From positions 1 through 64,000 of the forward strand of contig SAYS01000020.1 in the NCBI GenBank assembly GCA_004015825.1: 64,000 nucleotides of DNA. Direction: 5' to 3'. The position numbers and the translations under genes are program-made. Positions 36,411 through 44,613 of the stretch are shown here, piece after piece. The DNA comes from Halovenus amylolytica. Its GTDB lineage: Archaea; Halobacteriota; Halobacteria; Halobacteriales; Haloarculaceae. The notes below the pieces were generated by a model that did no database searches, had not been told where the DNA came from, and saw only the letters and a list, made by a program, of their open reading frames with translations. Position 1 is the first letter of the stretch. Each line of letters opens with the position of its first letter.

Positions 36411-36989
36411 ATGTACGACCTCTCGGGCACGCTCGACGGATACGAGTCGGTCCCACCCGGAACGAGTTTGCTCATCACTGGAGGAGACGACCGGGAGAAC
36501 CGCGAACGCGTGATGGATACGCTCGCGGACGGTCTCGCCGGTGGGGACGGTGCTGTGGTCGTAACGATCGACGACTCCGTCGAAACGATACGGGAACAGC
36601 TCTCGGCGCGTGCAGCCTTCGAGGGACATCAACTCGCCGTGATCGATTGCCACAGCAGTGACGACCGAACACAGAAAACACTCGAAAACGGTACCTTCGT
36701 CTACACAGTACCGTCACTGGCAGATCTCACCGCACTCGGAATCGGGATCGTCGAATGCTTCCAGCGACTCTCCGACGCCGGTGTCGGGGACTGCCGTGTG
36801 GGGGGCCTCTCCCTGTCGACACTGCTCGAACACAGCGACGACGCAGAGGTGTTCAAGTTCAGTCACGTGGTCTCCTCGCGACTCGATTCGGCAGGGTTTC
36901 TTGGACTGTTCAGCCTCGACAGAACGGCAGTCGATACGCACGCCTACATGGTAATCTGCGAGGCATTCGACGAGGTACTCGAAGAATAG
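36411..36989 (+). CDS. DUF7504-like (RecA-fold-like) protein
   Basis: The 192-residue protein starts MYDLSGTLDGYESVPPGTSL and contains LLITGGDDRENRERVM where RecA/KaiC-like proteins carry the P-loop, but the GxxGxGK(S/T) pattern is absent. The later FSHVVSSRLDSAGFLGLFSLD is typical of the haloarchaeal family I recall as DUF7504, often next to two-component proteins. The ATG at 36411 lies directly behind the regulator stop. It is a probable signalling partner. Confidence 0.75.
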   Translation: MYDLSGTLDGYESVPPGTSLLITGGDDRENRERVMDTLADGLAGGDGAVVVTIDDSVETIREQLSARAAFEGHQLAVIDCHSSDDRTQKTLENGTFVYTVPSLADLTALGIGIVECFQRLSDAGVGDCRVGGLSLSTLLEHSDDAEVFKFSHVVSSRLDSAGFLGLFSLDRTAVDTHAYMVICEAFDEVLEE

Positions 36990-36990
36990 C

Positions 36991-37902
36991 TCAGGAATCG
37001 AGACGGCTGTCAGAGCGGTTCGTCTGGCGATACTCCCGTACCAGATCGACGAACCAGTCCACCATACGGTCGATCGGTGCACGGAGTCGCTCCCCGATTG
37101 CTCTGAGTCGTCTCCGCTCGGGACTGACCAGCCAGCTAGCCCCGCCCACGCTGAACACTGCGAGACCGATCCCCGCGACGACGTCGGTCCCCCAGTGGAT
37201 GCCAAGATACATCGTCGAGATCATGACAGAGACCGCGAGGATCGACGATACCGGGACCCACAACGGGTACGACTTGCGGGTCCGGTACGCGAGGAGGGCG
37301 ACAGTCATCGACAGTGACGTGTGCAACGAGGGGAAGACGTTGACGTTCGCGTTGAAGTCAGTTGTCAACAGATTCGACTCCGGCCAGTTGAGATAGAGGA
37401 TCTGATCGACGAGATCCGGCATCACGTTCCGTGGCCCGTAGGCGATAAAAACCAGATAACAGAGCACACCAACGACGTAGTTGATTGTGTACGCGAGCGT
37501 AATTTCGCGAATCGGCCGCTCATCAGAGAGGACAAAGTACGCGAGCACCGGAAATGCGACGAGAAAGATGTAGCCATAGATGTAGATATAGGAGAAGTAC
37601 AGATCTGCGATTGGGTTGGAGTAGCTCTGGATGATCCCGACGAAGTTACCCTCGATCGCGAAGATGTCGTCCGTGATCTGCCAGCCGAACACCCAGGACA
37701 GCGACGGGCCGACCCGACGGAGATAGGAGTTGACTGCGAGGACGCCACCGAGCAAGAGGAGATACGGGAACACACCCTTGAACCGATCGATAGCATCGAC
37801 ACGGAACCGCCAGAGGCGGTCGAGTCCCACGATCAGTATCAGCCCGAGCACTGTCAGCAGGGAGACGACGAGAACGATTTCGGGGAGTAGTGGGAAACTC
37901 AT
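36991..37902 (-). CDS. PAP2 family membrane phosphatase/transferase
   Basis: The 303-residue membrane protein has about six helices. The PAP2 motifs are FPSLHTSLSMTV (about 185-196) and LGIHWGTDVVAG (about 230-241), carrying the catalytic histidines and Asp. The layout resembles the inositol phosphorylceramide synthase/Aur1-like branch, so a lipid headgroup phosphatase or transferase is possible. It overlaps the upstream solute-binding protein gene by four bases. Confidence 0.88.
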   Translation of the reverse strand: MSFPLLPEIVLVVSLLTVLGLILIVGLDRLWRFRVDAIDRFKGVFPYLLLLGGVLAVNSYLRRVGPSLSWVFGWQITDDIFAIEGNFVGIIQSYSNPIADLYFSYIYIYGYIFLVAFPVLAYFVLSDERPIREITLAYTINYVVGVLCYLVFIAYGPRNVMPDLVDQILYLNWPESNLLTTDFNANVNVFPSLHTSLSMTVALLAYRTRKSYPLWVPVSSILAVSVMISTMYLGIHWGTDVVAGIGLAVFSVGGASWLVSPERRRLRAIGERLRAPIDRMVDWFVDLVREYRQTNRSDSRLDS

Positions 37903-39695
37903 CGTAACAGTAGTGTTCCGTCTTCGTCGAACTCAAACCCTCGCTTTCGGAACTCTGCTCTGGCCTGCTCTGTGTCGACCTCGCCGTCTGCTCCGAGAAA
38001 CGGAACCACTGGATCGGCCGAATCGAAGCCGAGATCGTTCGGACTCCATCGTGTCCCGTCGAAGGGGTTCGAGACTGCCGCGCCGTACCCCCGGAAGATG
38101 GTATCGACGACGTGTTGTTTGTCGACGAGACGGGCGACGAGTCGACAGAAGTAAGGGTTGCTGAACGGCCGCGTCGACGTGTTGTAGCCGATATGGTACG
38201 CCGACGGGGAGCGTTCGACGACCATCGATACCTCCGAGGCACCTGCGATACGTTCGATGATAGCCTCGCGCGGATCGACATCCATCGCAGTCCCGTCGAG
38301 GTCGCCCTGGGCGACCAGTTCGACGGCCGTCTCGTTCGATGGCGTGACCCGAAACCGGAGTTCGTCGAACGGAAATCCACCCGCGAACCGCTCCGGAATC
38401 TCGGCCAGGTTCCCCTCACCGCGGGTGAGAAAGTGCTCCTCGAAGGGCTGGAAGACGACCTCTTCGTCGACGACGACGTTGCCGACTTCGACCGGGCCAC
38501 TCCCGATCGCATTTTCGTTAGCAAAGACCAGCGCTTCCGTGATATCCTTCGAGCGTTCGAATCCGGAGATATCCGCTACCGAACTGTATTCTCGCCAGAT
38601 GTGTGCCGGGAAAATCGGTGTCAGCAGGACCTGTTTCGCGACCGCCTCACTCGGTGTCTCGACAGTGAGACGGATCGTCTCGTCGTCGACGGCCCGAGCC
38701 TCCGAGACGATCGATGTCCAGGACCGGTAAAGGGGGGCTGGCACGCGCTGTTCGAGTTCGTCGAGCGACGTATCCGAGAGAAAGCGGAAGGTGAAGGCCA
38801 CATCCTGGGCCGTGATCGAGGTGCCGTCGTGCCAGACGAGCCCCGGCCGCAACGACGCAGTGATCGTGCTCTGGTCGCCGTCCCGCTCGAACGCCCACTC
38901 CGAGGCCATCCACGGAACGAACTCCTCACCGAACCGGCGGACGAGTGGATCGTACAGCAGATCCGTGAACGGTTCCGGCTGTCTGTACTCGACCGACAGG
39001 GGGTTGAGATTCTGTGAGAGCCTCGAATCGGTGATCGACAGTTCGAGCGAGAGTTCCTCCTCGGGTGGGATCTCGCTCGCGCGTTCCAGTGCGAGATAGG
39101 AGATCGGAGTGGCGATCCCCTCCTCCCAGCCGGTGAACTGATCGGTCCGGACAGCCCTGATCTCGTCGGGAAAGCCGACGGTGGTAAACGGCTGTGTTCT
39201 GGTGAGATGTCTGGTGAGTTTCCGTGCGTTTGTGCGCCGACTTTCACCGTCTGTTCGTTGCTGGGCGTCGAGATGGTCGTCGAGGAGCATATCCGTAACC
39301 CCGTACGGGTTCTGCCAGCCCTGCTCGCCGGCAAACGACGAATGGAGTAATGCGGTGTACTCCTGTGGGTCGACGACCGGTGGGAGTCGCGCCACGAACA
39401 GATCGAAGTTCTGGTTCAGGAGGACTTCACGGAGCAGTTCGGACTGGGGAAGGATGTTGAGTGTGGCTTCGATGCCGGCAGCCTCGAGATTCGAGACCAG
39501 ATGGCGTGCGATAAGCGTCGCCAGCCGATCGGAGTCGGCCGGTGGTGCGGTGACACTGAGGGAGACAGTCTCTGCGGACTGGCGGTTGACGATGCTCCGG
39601 AATCGCTGGACACAGCCACTCGTCCCAGCCAGCGATGTGGCCGCCGCTGCGCCGAGCAACTGGCGTCTCGTCACCTTTGCAGTCGCTGCCTCCAT
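37899..39695 (-). CDS. Orphan SBP family 5 solute-binding lipoprotein
   Basis: The 598-residue protein has a Tat lipoprotein signal (TRRQLLGAAAATSLAGTSGC) and the family 5 solute-binding fold: LVWHDGTSITAQDVAFTFRF, then AYHIGYNTSTRPFSN. No permease or ATPase genes are near; instead it overlaps a PAP2 gene by four bases. It may serve a distant transporter or act as a receptor. The ATG at 39695 (MEAATAKVTRRQ) puts the twin arginines about ten residues in. Confidence 0.88.
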   Translation of the reverse strand: MEAATAKVTRRQLLGAAAATSLAGTSGCVQRFRSIVNRQSAETVSLSVTAPPADSDRLATLIARHLVSNLEAAGIEATLNILPQSELLREVLLNQNFDLFVARLPPVVDPQEYTALLHSSFAGEQGWQNPYGVTDMLLDDHLDAQQRTDGESRRTNARKLTRHLTRTQPFTTVGFPDEIRAVRTDQFTGWEEGIATPISYLALERASEIPPEEELSLELSITDSRLSQNLNPLSVEYRQPEPFTDLLYDPLVRRFGEEFVPWMASEWAFERDGDQSTITASLRPGLVWHDGTSITAQDVAFTFRFLSDTSLDELEQRVPAPLYRSWTSIVSEARAVDDETIRLTVETPSEAVAKQVLLTPIFPAHIWREYSSVADISGFERSKDITEALVFANENAIGSGPVEVGNVVVDEEVVFQPFEEHFLTRGEGNLAEIPERFAGGFPFDELRFRVTPSNETAVELVAQGDLDGTAMDVDPREAIIERIAGASEVSMVVERSPSAYHIGYNTSTRPFSNPYFCRLVARLVDKQHVVDTIFRGYGAAVSNPFDGTRWSPNDLGFDSADPVVPFLGADGEVDTEQARAEFRKRGFEFDEDGTLLLR

Positions 39696-39743
39696 ACTAC
39701 TATGTACCGTATTAACTCCCCGAATTGTACATAAGAGCACGGA

Positions 39744-40775
39744 TTAGTTTCTCGCCCGGAAATTCGCCGGAAGGACCGCGTCGAGAACCGGGCCAACATC
39801 GTCACGAACCGGGTCGGTCACCGGGACGCCGAGTTTCGATCCGTACGCGTCGAGTGCTGTGGTCGCCTCGGAGCGATCGAGTGCGTGTGTATTCAACAGC
39901 CCGGCATCGACTGTCGCGCCGGAGACCGGTTCGGCCATCGATTCGTACAGCGATGCGTACCAGCCGTGGTCGGGGACCTCGAAGGCCTCGTAGCCACCGA
40001 CCCGGTCGTGACCAGCCACGTGGCAAAAGACGAGTGAATCCGGCTGTGCACCGTGCAAGATCGCAGCCGTGACGCCGGAGTAGGCTGGATGGGCGATCGC
40101 ACCCTGTCCCTCGACGAAGAGAACGTCGTGATCGGCTGCTTGCTCGACCAGTCGTTCGGTCGCACCCGCGGCGAAATCCGAGATGACCCGGTCGATCGCG
40201 ATCCCCCAGCCTGCGATCATGATTCCTGTCTGTCCGGTCGGCACCACAGCGGCGTCGAGTCCCCGTTCGCGGGCCGCGTCCCGGAGTTCGAACGCCCCGG
40301 TCATCTTCCCCGACGAACAGTCCGTCCCGACAGTCAACACCACATGGGCATCGACCTCGCCAGCCGTCCCGTCGGCGACGGTCAGATCGTCCGGTGGTTC
40401 GCGAACGTCGTGCAGTGCCACGTCGTGTTCCGCAGCGAGTTCGACGAACGCCTCGTCGTCGGTGAGCAGTTCGTGGAGACCGGCGATAACGTCACAGCCC
40501 CGCTGGATAGCGGCCCGGACGTCCGGTCGCCACGAGGCCTCGAAGCCGCCGCCGATGGGTGCGATCCCGATCAGGAGCGCGTCACAGGCCGGTGCGTCGG
40601 CCATCCCCGCGACGATTGGTGCGTCCTGAACGGCTGGCAGATAATCGGTCACGCGCTCGCCTGCGTGCGAGCGGTCGAGGACAGCGACGACATCGTGGTC
40701 GCTGTACCGGAGGATACCCACAGCAGTCTTGGCGTCGCCGGGGAAGTTCTCGTGTGCGAGGATAGCGACTCGCAT
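39744..40775 (-). CDS. DUF1611 family protein (DgcN-like)
   Basis: The 343-residue protein has an N-terminal Rossmann-like part (MRVAILAHENFPGDAKTAVG) and a P-loop domain with LTVGTDCSSGKMT (about 147-159) and FVEGQGAIAHPAYSGVT. This is DUF1611, whose bacterial member DgcN is reported to act on D-glutamate. In many genomes a dipeptide epimerase follows; none does here. The substrate is therefore open. Confidence 0.85.
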   Translation of the reverse strand: MRVAILAHENFPGDAKTAVGILRYSDHDVVAVLDRSHAGERVTDYLPAVQDAPIVAGMADAPACDALLIGIAPIGGGFEASWRPDVRAAIQRGCDVIAGLHELLTDDEAFVELAAEHDVALHDVREPPDDLTVADGTAGEVDAHVVLTVGTDCSSGKMTGAFELRDAARERGLDAAVVPTGQTGIMIAGWGIAIDRVISDFAAGATERLVEQAADHDVLFVEGQGAIAHPAYSGVTAAILHGAQPDSLVFCHVAGHDRVGGYEAFEVPDHGWYASLYESMAEPVSGATVDAGLLNTHALDRSEATTALDAYGSKLGVPVTDPVRDDVGPVLDAVLPANFRARN

Positions 40776-40816
40776 ACCAGTATACCGGAGGCAGTGGGTG
40801 AAGAGCGTGTCGCTCC

Positions 40817-41713
40817 CTAGAAGATCCGGAGCTGGACAGCCCAGAACTCCTCGTAGGCGGATCGAAGCGCCGACTCGGGGTCGCCGGTGGCGTCGACTGC
40901 GCTCGTCTCTGCAGCCAGCTCGGTGAACTCGGAGAGGACGGAGCGTTCACCGACGATATACAGTGGATCGGTCTCACGTTGCTCGATCGCCTCCGTACAG
41001 CGGTCGAGATGTTCGTCGATCTGTTCGTCACGGAGCCGTTCGAAGCGAGACTGTGAGAAGCCACCCTTCGAGTGCTGGCTCTTGAGATCGCTGTCGAAGC
41101 CGTGGAAGGCGACGCGGTCGGCCCCCTCGTAGGTGCCCATCGCGAACAGATCTGAGCGCACGAGCGCGAGCGTGTACCGACCCTGTGGCTGCAGCCACGA
41201 ACGGTCGAGTCGGAATTCGTCGGCCCACTCGACGAACGGTTCGGGGCTGATCGGGGGTCGGAGGCAGGCAGTGATCAACCCCGCGTCGTCGCTGACCACG
41301 AGACAGGGCCCAGCCCGCGAGACGAGTGGGGCACGCTCGCCGACGGCATCGTGGATCGCTGCGGGGAGATCGTGGCCGTCCGCGACGAATGCCGTCAGCG
41401 CACCCTCGGGCCCGGTCTCGAAGGAGTCCAGCCGGTCGAGAATCTCCTCGAGCCGTCTGCTATCCAGCGTCGTCTCGCGCCGGAAGGAAAGGTCGGTGTC
41501 CTGGGATTGCAGCCGGTGGACGCGGTCTTCGAGTTCTTCGACCCGGTCTTCCAGCTGGTTGACCTGCCGTTCGGCCTCCTGTCGTTCGGTAACCGCGTCC
41601 TTGCGGCGGCCCTGCTCGGCTTCGAGGCGCCGTTCGAGGTGTTCGAGTTCCTCGTTCAACTCCTCGATTTCCTCCTTGAGTTCGGTCCGGCCCAACAGAT
41701 CGTCCAGCATCAC
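40817..41713 (-). CDS. Vms1/Ankzf1-like peptidyl-tRNA hydrolase (release factor fold)
   Basis: The 298-residue protein has an N-terminal coiled coil (about residues 5-75) and an eRF1-domain-2-like core with the catalytic-loop region HSKGGFSQSRFERLRDEQ (about residues 213-230). The eukaryotic Vms1/ANKZF1 loop has Gln in the corresponding GGQ-like position; here Phe follows the two glycines and a Gln comes two residues later. The family releases stalled nascent chains from ribosomes. Activity of this variant loop is uncertain. Start: the first or second of two adjacent ATG codons. Confidence 0.82.
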   Translation of the reverse strand: MMLDDLLGRTELKEEIEELNEELEHLERRLEAEQGRRKDAVTERQEAERQVNQLEDRVEELEDRVHRLQSQDTDLSFRRETTLDSRRLEEILDRLDSFETGPEGALTAFVADGHDLPAAIHDAVGERAPLVSRAGPCLVVSDDAGLITACLRPPISPEPFVEWADEFRLDRSWLQPQGRYTLALVRSDLFAMGTYEGADRVAFHGFDSDLKSQHSKGGFSQSRFERLRDEQIDEHLDRCTEAIEQRETDPLYIVGERSVLSEFTELAAETSAVDATGDPESALRSAYEEFWAVQLRIF

Positions 41714-41764
41714 CTCGTGGGGTGGTCTGGATACTATTAAAATCCCCTGTCAGCGAACGGAGCC

Positions 41765-42106
41765 TTACCTGCCAGCGCCACCCATCGCGAGCAGCTGATC
41801 GGCCCTGTCGGCTTTCGCGAGTAACACCTCCTGAAACGTCGGTGGGTTGCGGACGTCTGTCCCCTCGAGAACGGATTCGGGTACCGAGAGTGTATCGGCG
41901 GGCACACCGTCGCCGGCGTGGACAGCGAGATGCTGAGAACCGAGTTTCATGACCAGGGGTCGGTCGACGCGGTTGATGCCCTCGTCGGCATACAGCTGCT
42001 CGTTGACCCGCTCGTGTTGGTCCCGACACATCTGGACCCGCTCCCTGGTAGTTGGTTCGACGTACAGACGACCCAGGTAGTATCCGTTCGAGAACTGTTC
42101 AAACAT
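41765..42106 (-). CDS. DUF5802-like conserved protein
   Basis: The 113-residue soluble protein starts MFEQFSNGYYLGRLYVEP and has a conserved middle GINRVDRPLVMKLGSQHLAVH. The ATG at 42106 matches the family start; 23 codons upstream are not typical. The family, which I recall as DUF5802, is restricted to haloarchaea, function unknown. It is 51 bases upstream of the Vms1-like gene on the same strand. Confidence 0.78.
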   Translation of the reverse strand: MFEQFSNGYYLGRLYVEPTTRERVQMCRDQHERVNEQLYADEGINRVDRPLVMKLGSQHLAVHAGDGVPADTLSVPESVLEGTDVRNPPTFQEVLLAKADRADQLLAMGGAGR

Positions 42107-42370
42107 GCGACTCACACACACGGTTGTCGACCGAGACGTATAAGAAATTCCCAAAATACTTATACTGGAGTACAATCACGCAAGAACAAAACGGTGTGAG
42201 ACCAGTAGTTTTGACATACCCGATCGTTTCGCTGGCTGATCGCTGTCGGCGAGCAGTCCGAGAGGGAGAGATACGACCGTCGAATCTGCACCCTCAAAAC
42301 AGAGTATAAACACTCTCCGCGGTTAAAAACTAGTGACACTGTGAAATAAACGGAGAGAACAGAGGTCTGG
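42107..42370. other. AT-rich intergenic region
   Basis: The gap between divergent genes is AT-rich around 42130-42200 and 42300-42360. It contains the promoters of both neighbours. No gene or repeat is recognised. Confidence 0.4.
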
Positions 42371-42377
42371 ATTTATA
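42371..42377 (+). promoter_or_regulatory. Putative TATA box of the secreted-protein gene
   Basis: ATTTATAT lies about 30-36 bases before the ATG at 42407. It overlaps an upstream in-frame ATG (42377), so transcription probably starts after that codon and 42407 is the real start. Confidence 0.4.
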
Positions 42378-42406
42378 TGAGACACTCCGGAACTACGGAA
42401 CAAGAG

Positions 42407-43174
42407 ATGAGAGGCCGTCAGTTCGCAGTCGTCGTCGCTCTCCTCGCACTCGGTGTTGCGGGCGTGGCAGTTCCAGCAGTCGGTCTGGATCTGGCTGCGC
42501 AAGCCCAAGAGACCGAGGCTGAAGGGCTCGGAACGCAGATGACATCGTTCGCCCAGTCCACGGCCGTCGACGCGAGTAGTTCGGTCGATACCGGGATGTG
42601 GGAGGTACGGATCAACCAGTCGGACAGTCCGAACCGTTCGTCAGTGGCGATTCAAGAGCGGACCACAACTCTCGAACAGCGGCTGGCAACACTCGAAAAC
42701 AGAACCGAACAGCTCTCGGCGGCGAACAGAACCTCGATCGCCTACACGGGCCGTGCAACTGCAGTCCGTGCCGAACTGGCGAACGTCCGGGCGCAGATAA
42801 ACGAGACGGCGGACGTCGCACAGCGACGCGGTGTCAACACCAGTAAACTCGGTCAGTTGCAGGCCAGGGCTGGGAAGGTGCGCGGGCCGGAGATCAGCGA
42901 GAGCGCGCGACGGATGACGGAGCCACCGCGGGGACCACCGGACGAGCGGCCCGGCAACGGACCACCCGATGGTAATCAGGGACCACCCGGGGATGGCCAG
43001 GGCCCACCAGACGATGACACCGGCCCACCCGAAGAGCGACCCGGCAATCAAAACGACGACCCCGGCCAATCGAACAACCAGCCGGGAGACGACAACCGAT
43101 CCGGTAACGGGCCAGATACCAACAACGGCGGTGGCAATAGTGGTGGCGGTCAACCCGGAAATAGCGGCTCCTGA
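42407..43174 (+). CDS. Secreted protein with Pro/Gly/Asp/Asn-rich tail
   Basis: The 255-residue protein has an N-terminal Sec-type signal or anchor helix (FAVVVALLALGVAGVAVPAV), a helical domain (about 75-160) with regularly spaced NRT/NET sequons that suit N-glycosylation, and a low-complexity tail of about 90 residues built of GPPD, GPPE and PGN(Q/G) repeats. The tail resembles a flexible surface spacer. No family is recognised. The start at 42407 is chosen on promoter spacing. Confidence 0.72.
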   Translation: MRGRQFAVVVALLALGVAGVAVPAVGLDLAAQAQETEAEGLGTQMTSFAQSTAVDASSSVDTGMWEVRINQSDSPNRSSVAIQERTTTLEQRLATLENRTEQLSAANRTSIAYTGRATAVRAELANVRAQINETADVAQRRGVNTSKLGQLQARAGKVRGPEISESARRMTEPPRGPPDERPGNGPPDGNQGPPGDGQGPPDDDTGPPEERPGNQNDDPGQSNNQPGDDNRSGNGPDTNNGGGNSGGGQPGNSGS

Positions 43175-43290
43175 TCGGGAATCGTACTCTCGGCGCCAGG
43201 AGTGAAACAGGGCGTTTTTTCAGATCGTTTCTATCCAGCTGAAAAGATACCGGTGGTTACCCCCGAACTGGCCACCACCGCAGGAGACAA

Positions 43291-43322
43291 TCTTATATGT
43301 AGTCACTCATTACGTAACGTAA
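43291..43322 (+). promoter_or_regulatory. Promoter and palindromic operator of the ArsR-like gene
   Basis: A TATA-like TTATAT (about 43293-43298) lies 26-30 bases before the ATG, indicating a leaderless message. Between it and the ATG is the palindrome TTACGT-A-ACGTAA (43310-43322), whose arms are perfect and which touches the start codon. The position suits an operator for autoregulation. Confidence 0.5.
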
Positions 43323-43997
43323 ATGGAGTCAGCCGAGTTTCTCGACTTGCTGGGGAATGCGAACCGGCGTCGGATTCTCCGCCTCCTCGCAGAACGTCCC
43401 TGTTACGTGACAGAGATCAGTGAGTTTCTCGGCGTCAGTCCGAAGGCAGTGATCGATCACCTCCGAAAGCTCGAAGAGGCTGGCCTGATCGAGAGTCGAA
43501 CCGACGAGAAACGCCGCAAGTACTTTTCGATCGCTCGACATATACGGCTCGAAGTGACGGTCTCGCCCTACGAGTTCGGGACGAAAAGCGCCTATCCGGC
43601 GAGTTCACGGCTAGATATCACGAGCTGTCGACAGCTCCGGATCGATCTGGACAAAGATATCGACGAGACAGATCAGGACAGAGATCCGGACGATATCGTC
43701 TCACTGGCAGAGGCGCTCCACAGTGTGGAGACACTCGAAAACGAACTCTCACTGGCCCAGCGGTGGGCACAGGGACGAATCACGGAACTACGCAGGTTAC
43801 TCGAAAACGCGGTCGGCGGGGAAAACAGCCGCCTTCTCACCAATATCCTCCTCGAACTGGCGGAAGGGCCGACGGAGGTCGAAGTGTTGAGCCGCAAGCT
43901 GGAAGTTCCGCCACGGGTGATCGACGACATTCTCGACGATCTGGTCGAGGATGGTGTCGTGACCCGCGACGGCCACGAGTACAGACTCGAAACGTAG
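43323..43997 (+). CDS. ArsR-type winged-helix transcriptional regulator
   Basis: The 224-residue protein has an ArsR-like winged helix at the N-terminus: FLDLLGNANRRRILRLLAER, then VTEISEFLGVSPKAVIDHLR as recognition helix and ESRTDEKRRKYFSI as wing. The middle and C-terminal parts are helical, and the end (ELAEGPTEVEVLSRKL and following) looks like a second winged helix, so the protein may bind two half-sites. No metal-binding cysteines are seen near the N-terminal helix. A palindrome sits directly before its start. Confidence 0.87.
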   Translation: MESAEFLDLLGNANRRRILRLLAERPCYVTEISEFLGVSPKAVIDHLRKLEEAGLIESRTDEKRRKYFSIARHIRLEVTVSPYEFGTKSAYPASSRLDITSCRQLRIDLDKDIDETDQDRDPDDIVSLAEALHSVETLENELSLAQRWAQGRITELRRLLENAVGGENSRLLTNILLELAEGPTEVEVLSRKLEVPPRVIDDILDDLVEDGVVTRDGHEYRLET

Positions 43998-43999
43998 CG

Positions 44000-44491
44000 C
44001 TACGGCCCCTCGCCGAGATCCTGGGTCAGCCCGTGGCGGAGATCGCGGCCGAAGTAGTGGCCGACGATACCGGCGACCGCACCACCGACTGCGCCGAATG
44101 CGACGATCGTGAGCCCACTCCCGAGCAGTGCGATCAGGAAGTTGCCCAGCAGTACCGAGCCGCCACCGGCGAGCGCGCCGGCGAGCGCGAGTTCGAAGTA
44201 CCGTCGAGCGTCGGTGCCCAGTCCGTAGACGAACCCAGCCACCACAATCCCCAGCAGTTCGCCGAACATACCGAGCAGGGGGATCGCACCGAAGACAAAC
44301 GTACTGACGAGCATCAAAACGAGTGCGATTCCCACCGACCGAGCGGAAACGAGACTGCCCGCACGCTCGCGCAGCCGAGACCGGACACCGGGACTCGACT
44401 GCTCGGATTCACGGTTGCCGACGGACTCGTCCAGCCCGGACTCGACGTCGACACTCACATCACGGCTGATCTGGGTATCGCGCTCTCCCAT
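44000..44491 (-). CDS. Glycine/alanine-rich membrane protein
   Basis: The 163-residue protein has a 45-residue acidic cytosolic N-terminus and then four hydrophobic helices rich in Gly and Ala (VGIALVLMLVSTFVFGAIPL, then about 75-95, 100-120 and 124-145). No family is certain. It is convergent with the ArsR-like gene, 2 bases apart, and divergent from gapI. Confidence 0.65.
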   Translation of the reverse strand: MGERDTQISRDVSVDVESGLDESVGNRESEQSSPGVRSRLRERAGSLVSARSVGIALVLMLVSTFVFGAIPLLGMFGELLGIVVAGFVYGLGTDARRYFELALAGALAGGGSVLLGNFLIALLGSGLTIVAFGAVGGAVAGIVGHYFGRDLRHGLTQDLGEGP

Positions 44492-44581
44492 ACCCTGTTT
44501 TGTCGGTCCAGCATCATTGGTCTTCGGTTCTCATATTAGAACGACACAGTGTTTCACCGGCAGTTCGGAACGAACTAGGGA

Positions 44582-44590
44582 TCTTTAAGT
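44582..44590 (+). promoter_or_regulatory. Putative TATA box of gapI
   Basis: CTTTAAGTT lies about 24-30 bases before the ATG at 44614, typical of a leaderless haloarchaeal promoter. It supports the start chosen for gapI. Confidence 0.45.
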
Positions 44591-44613
44591 TCCCCTGGAG
44601 TATTGCTTCGAAT

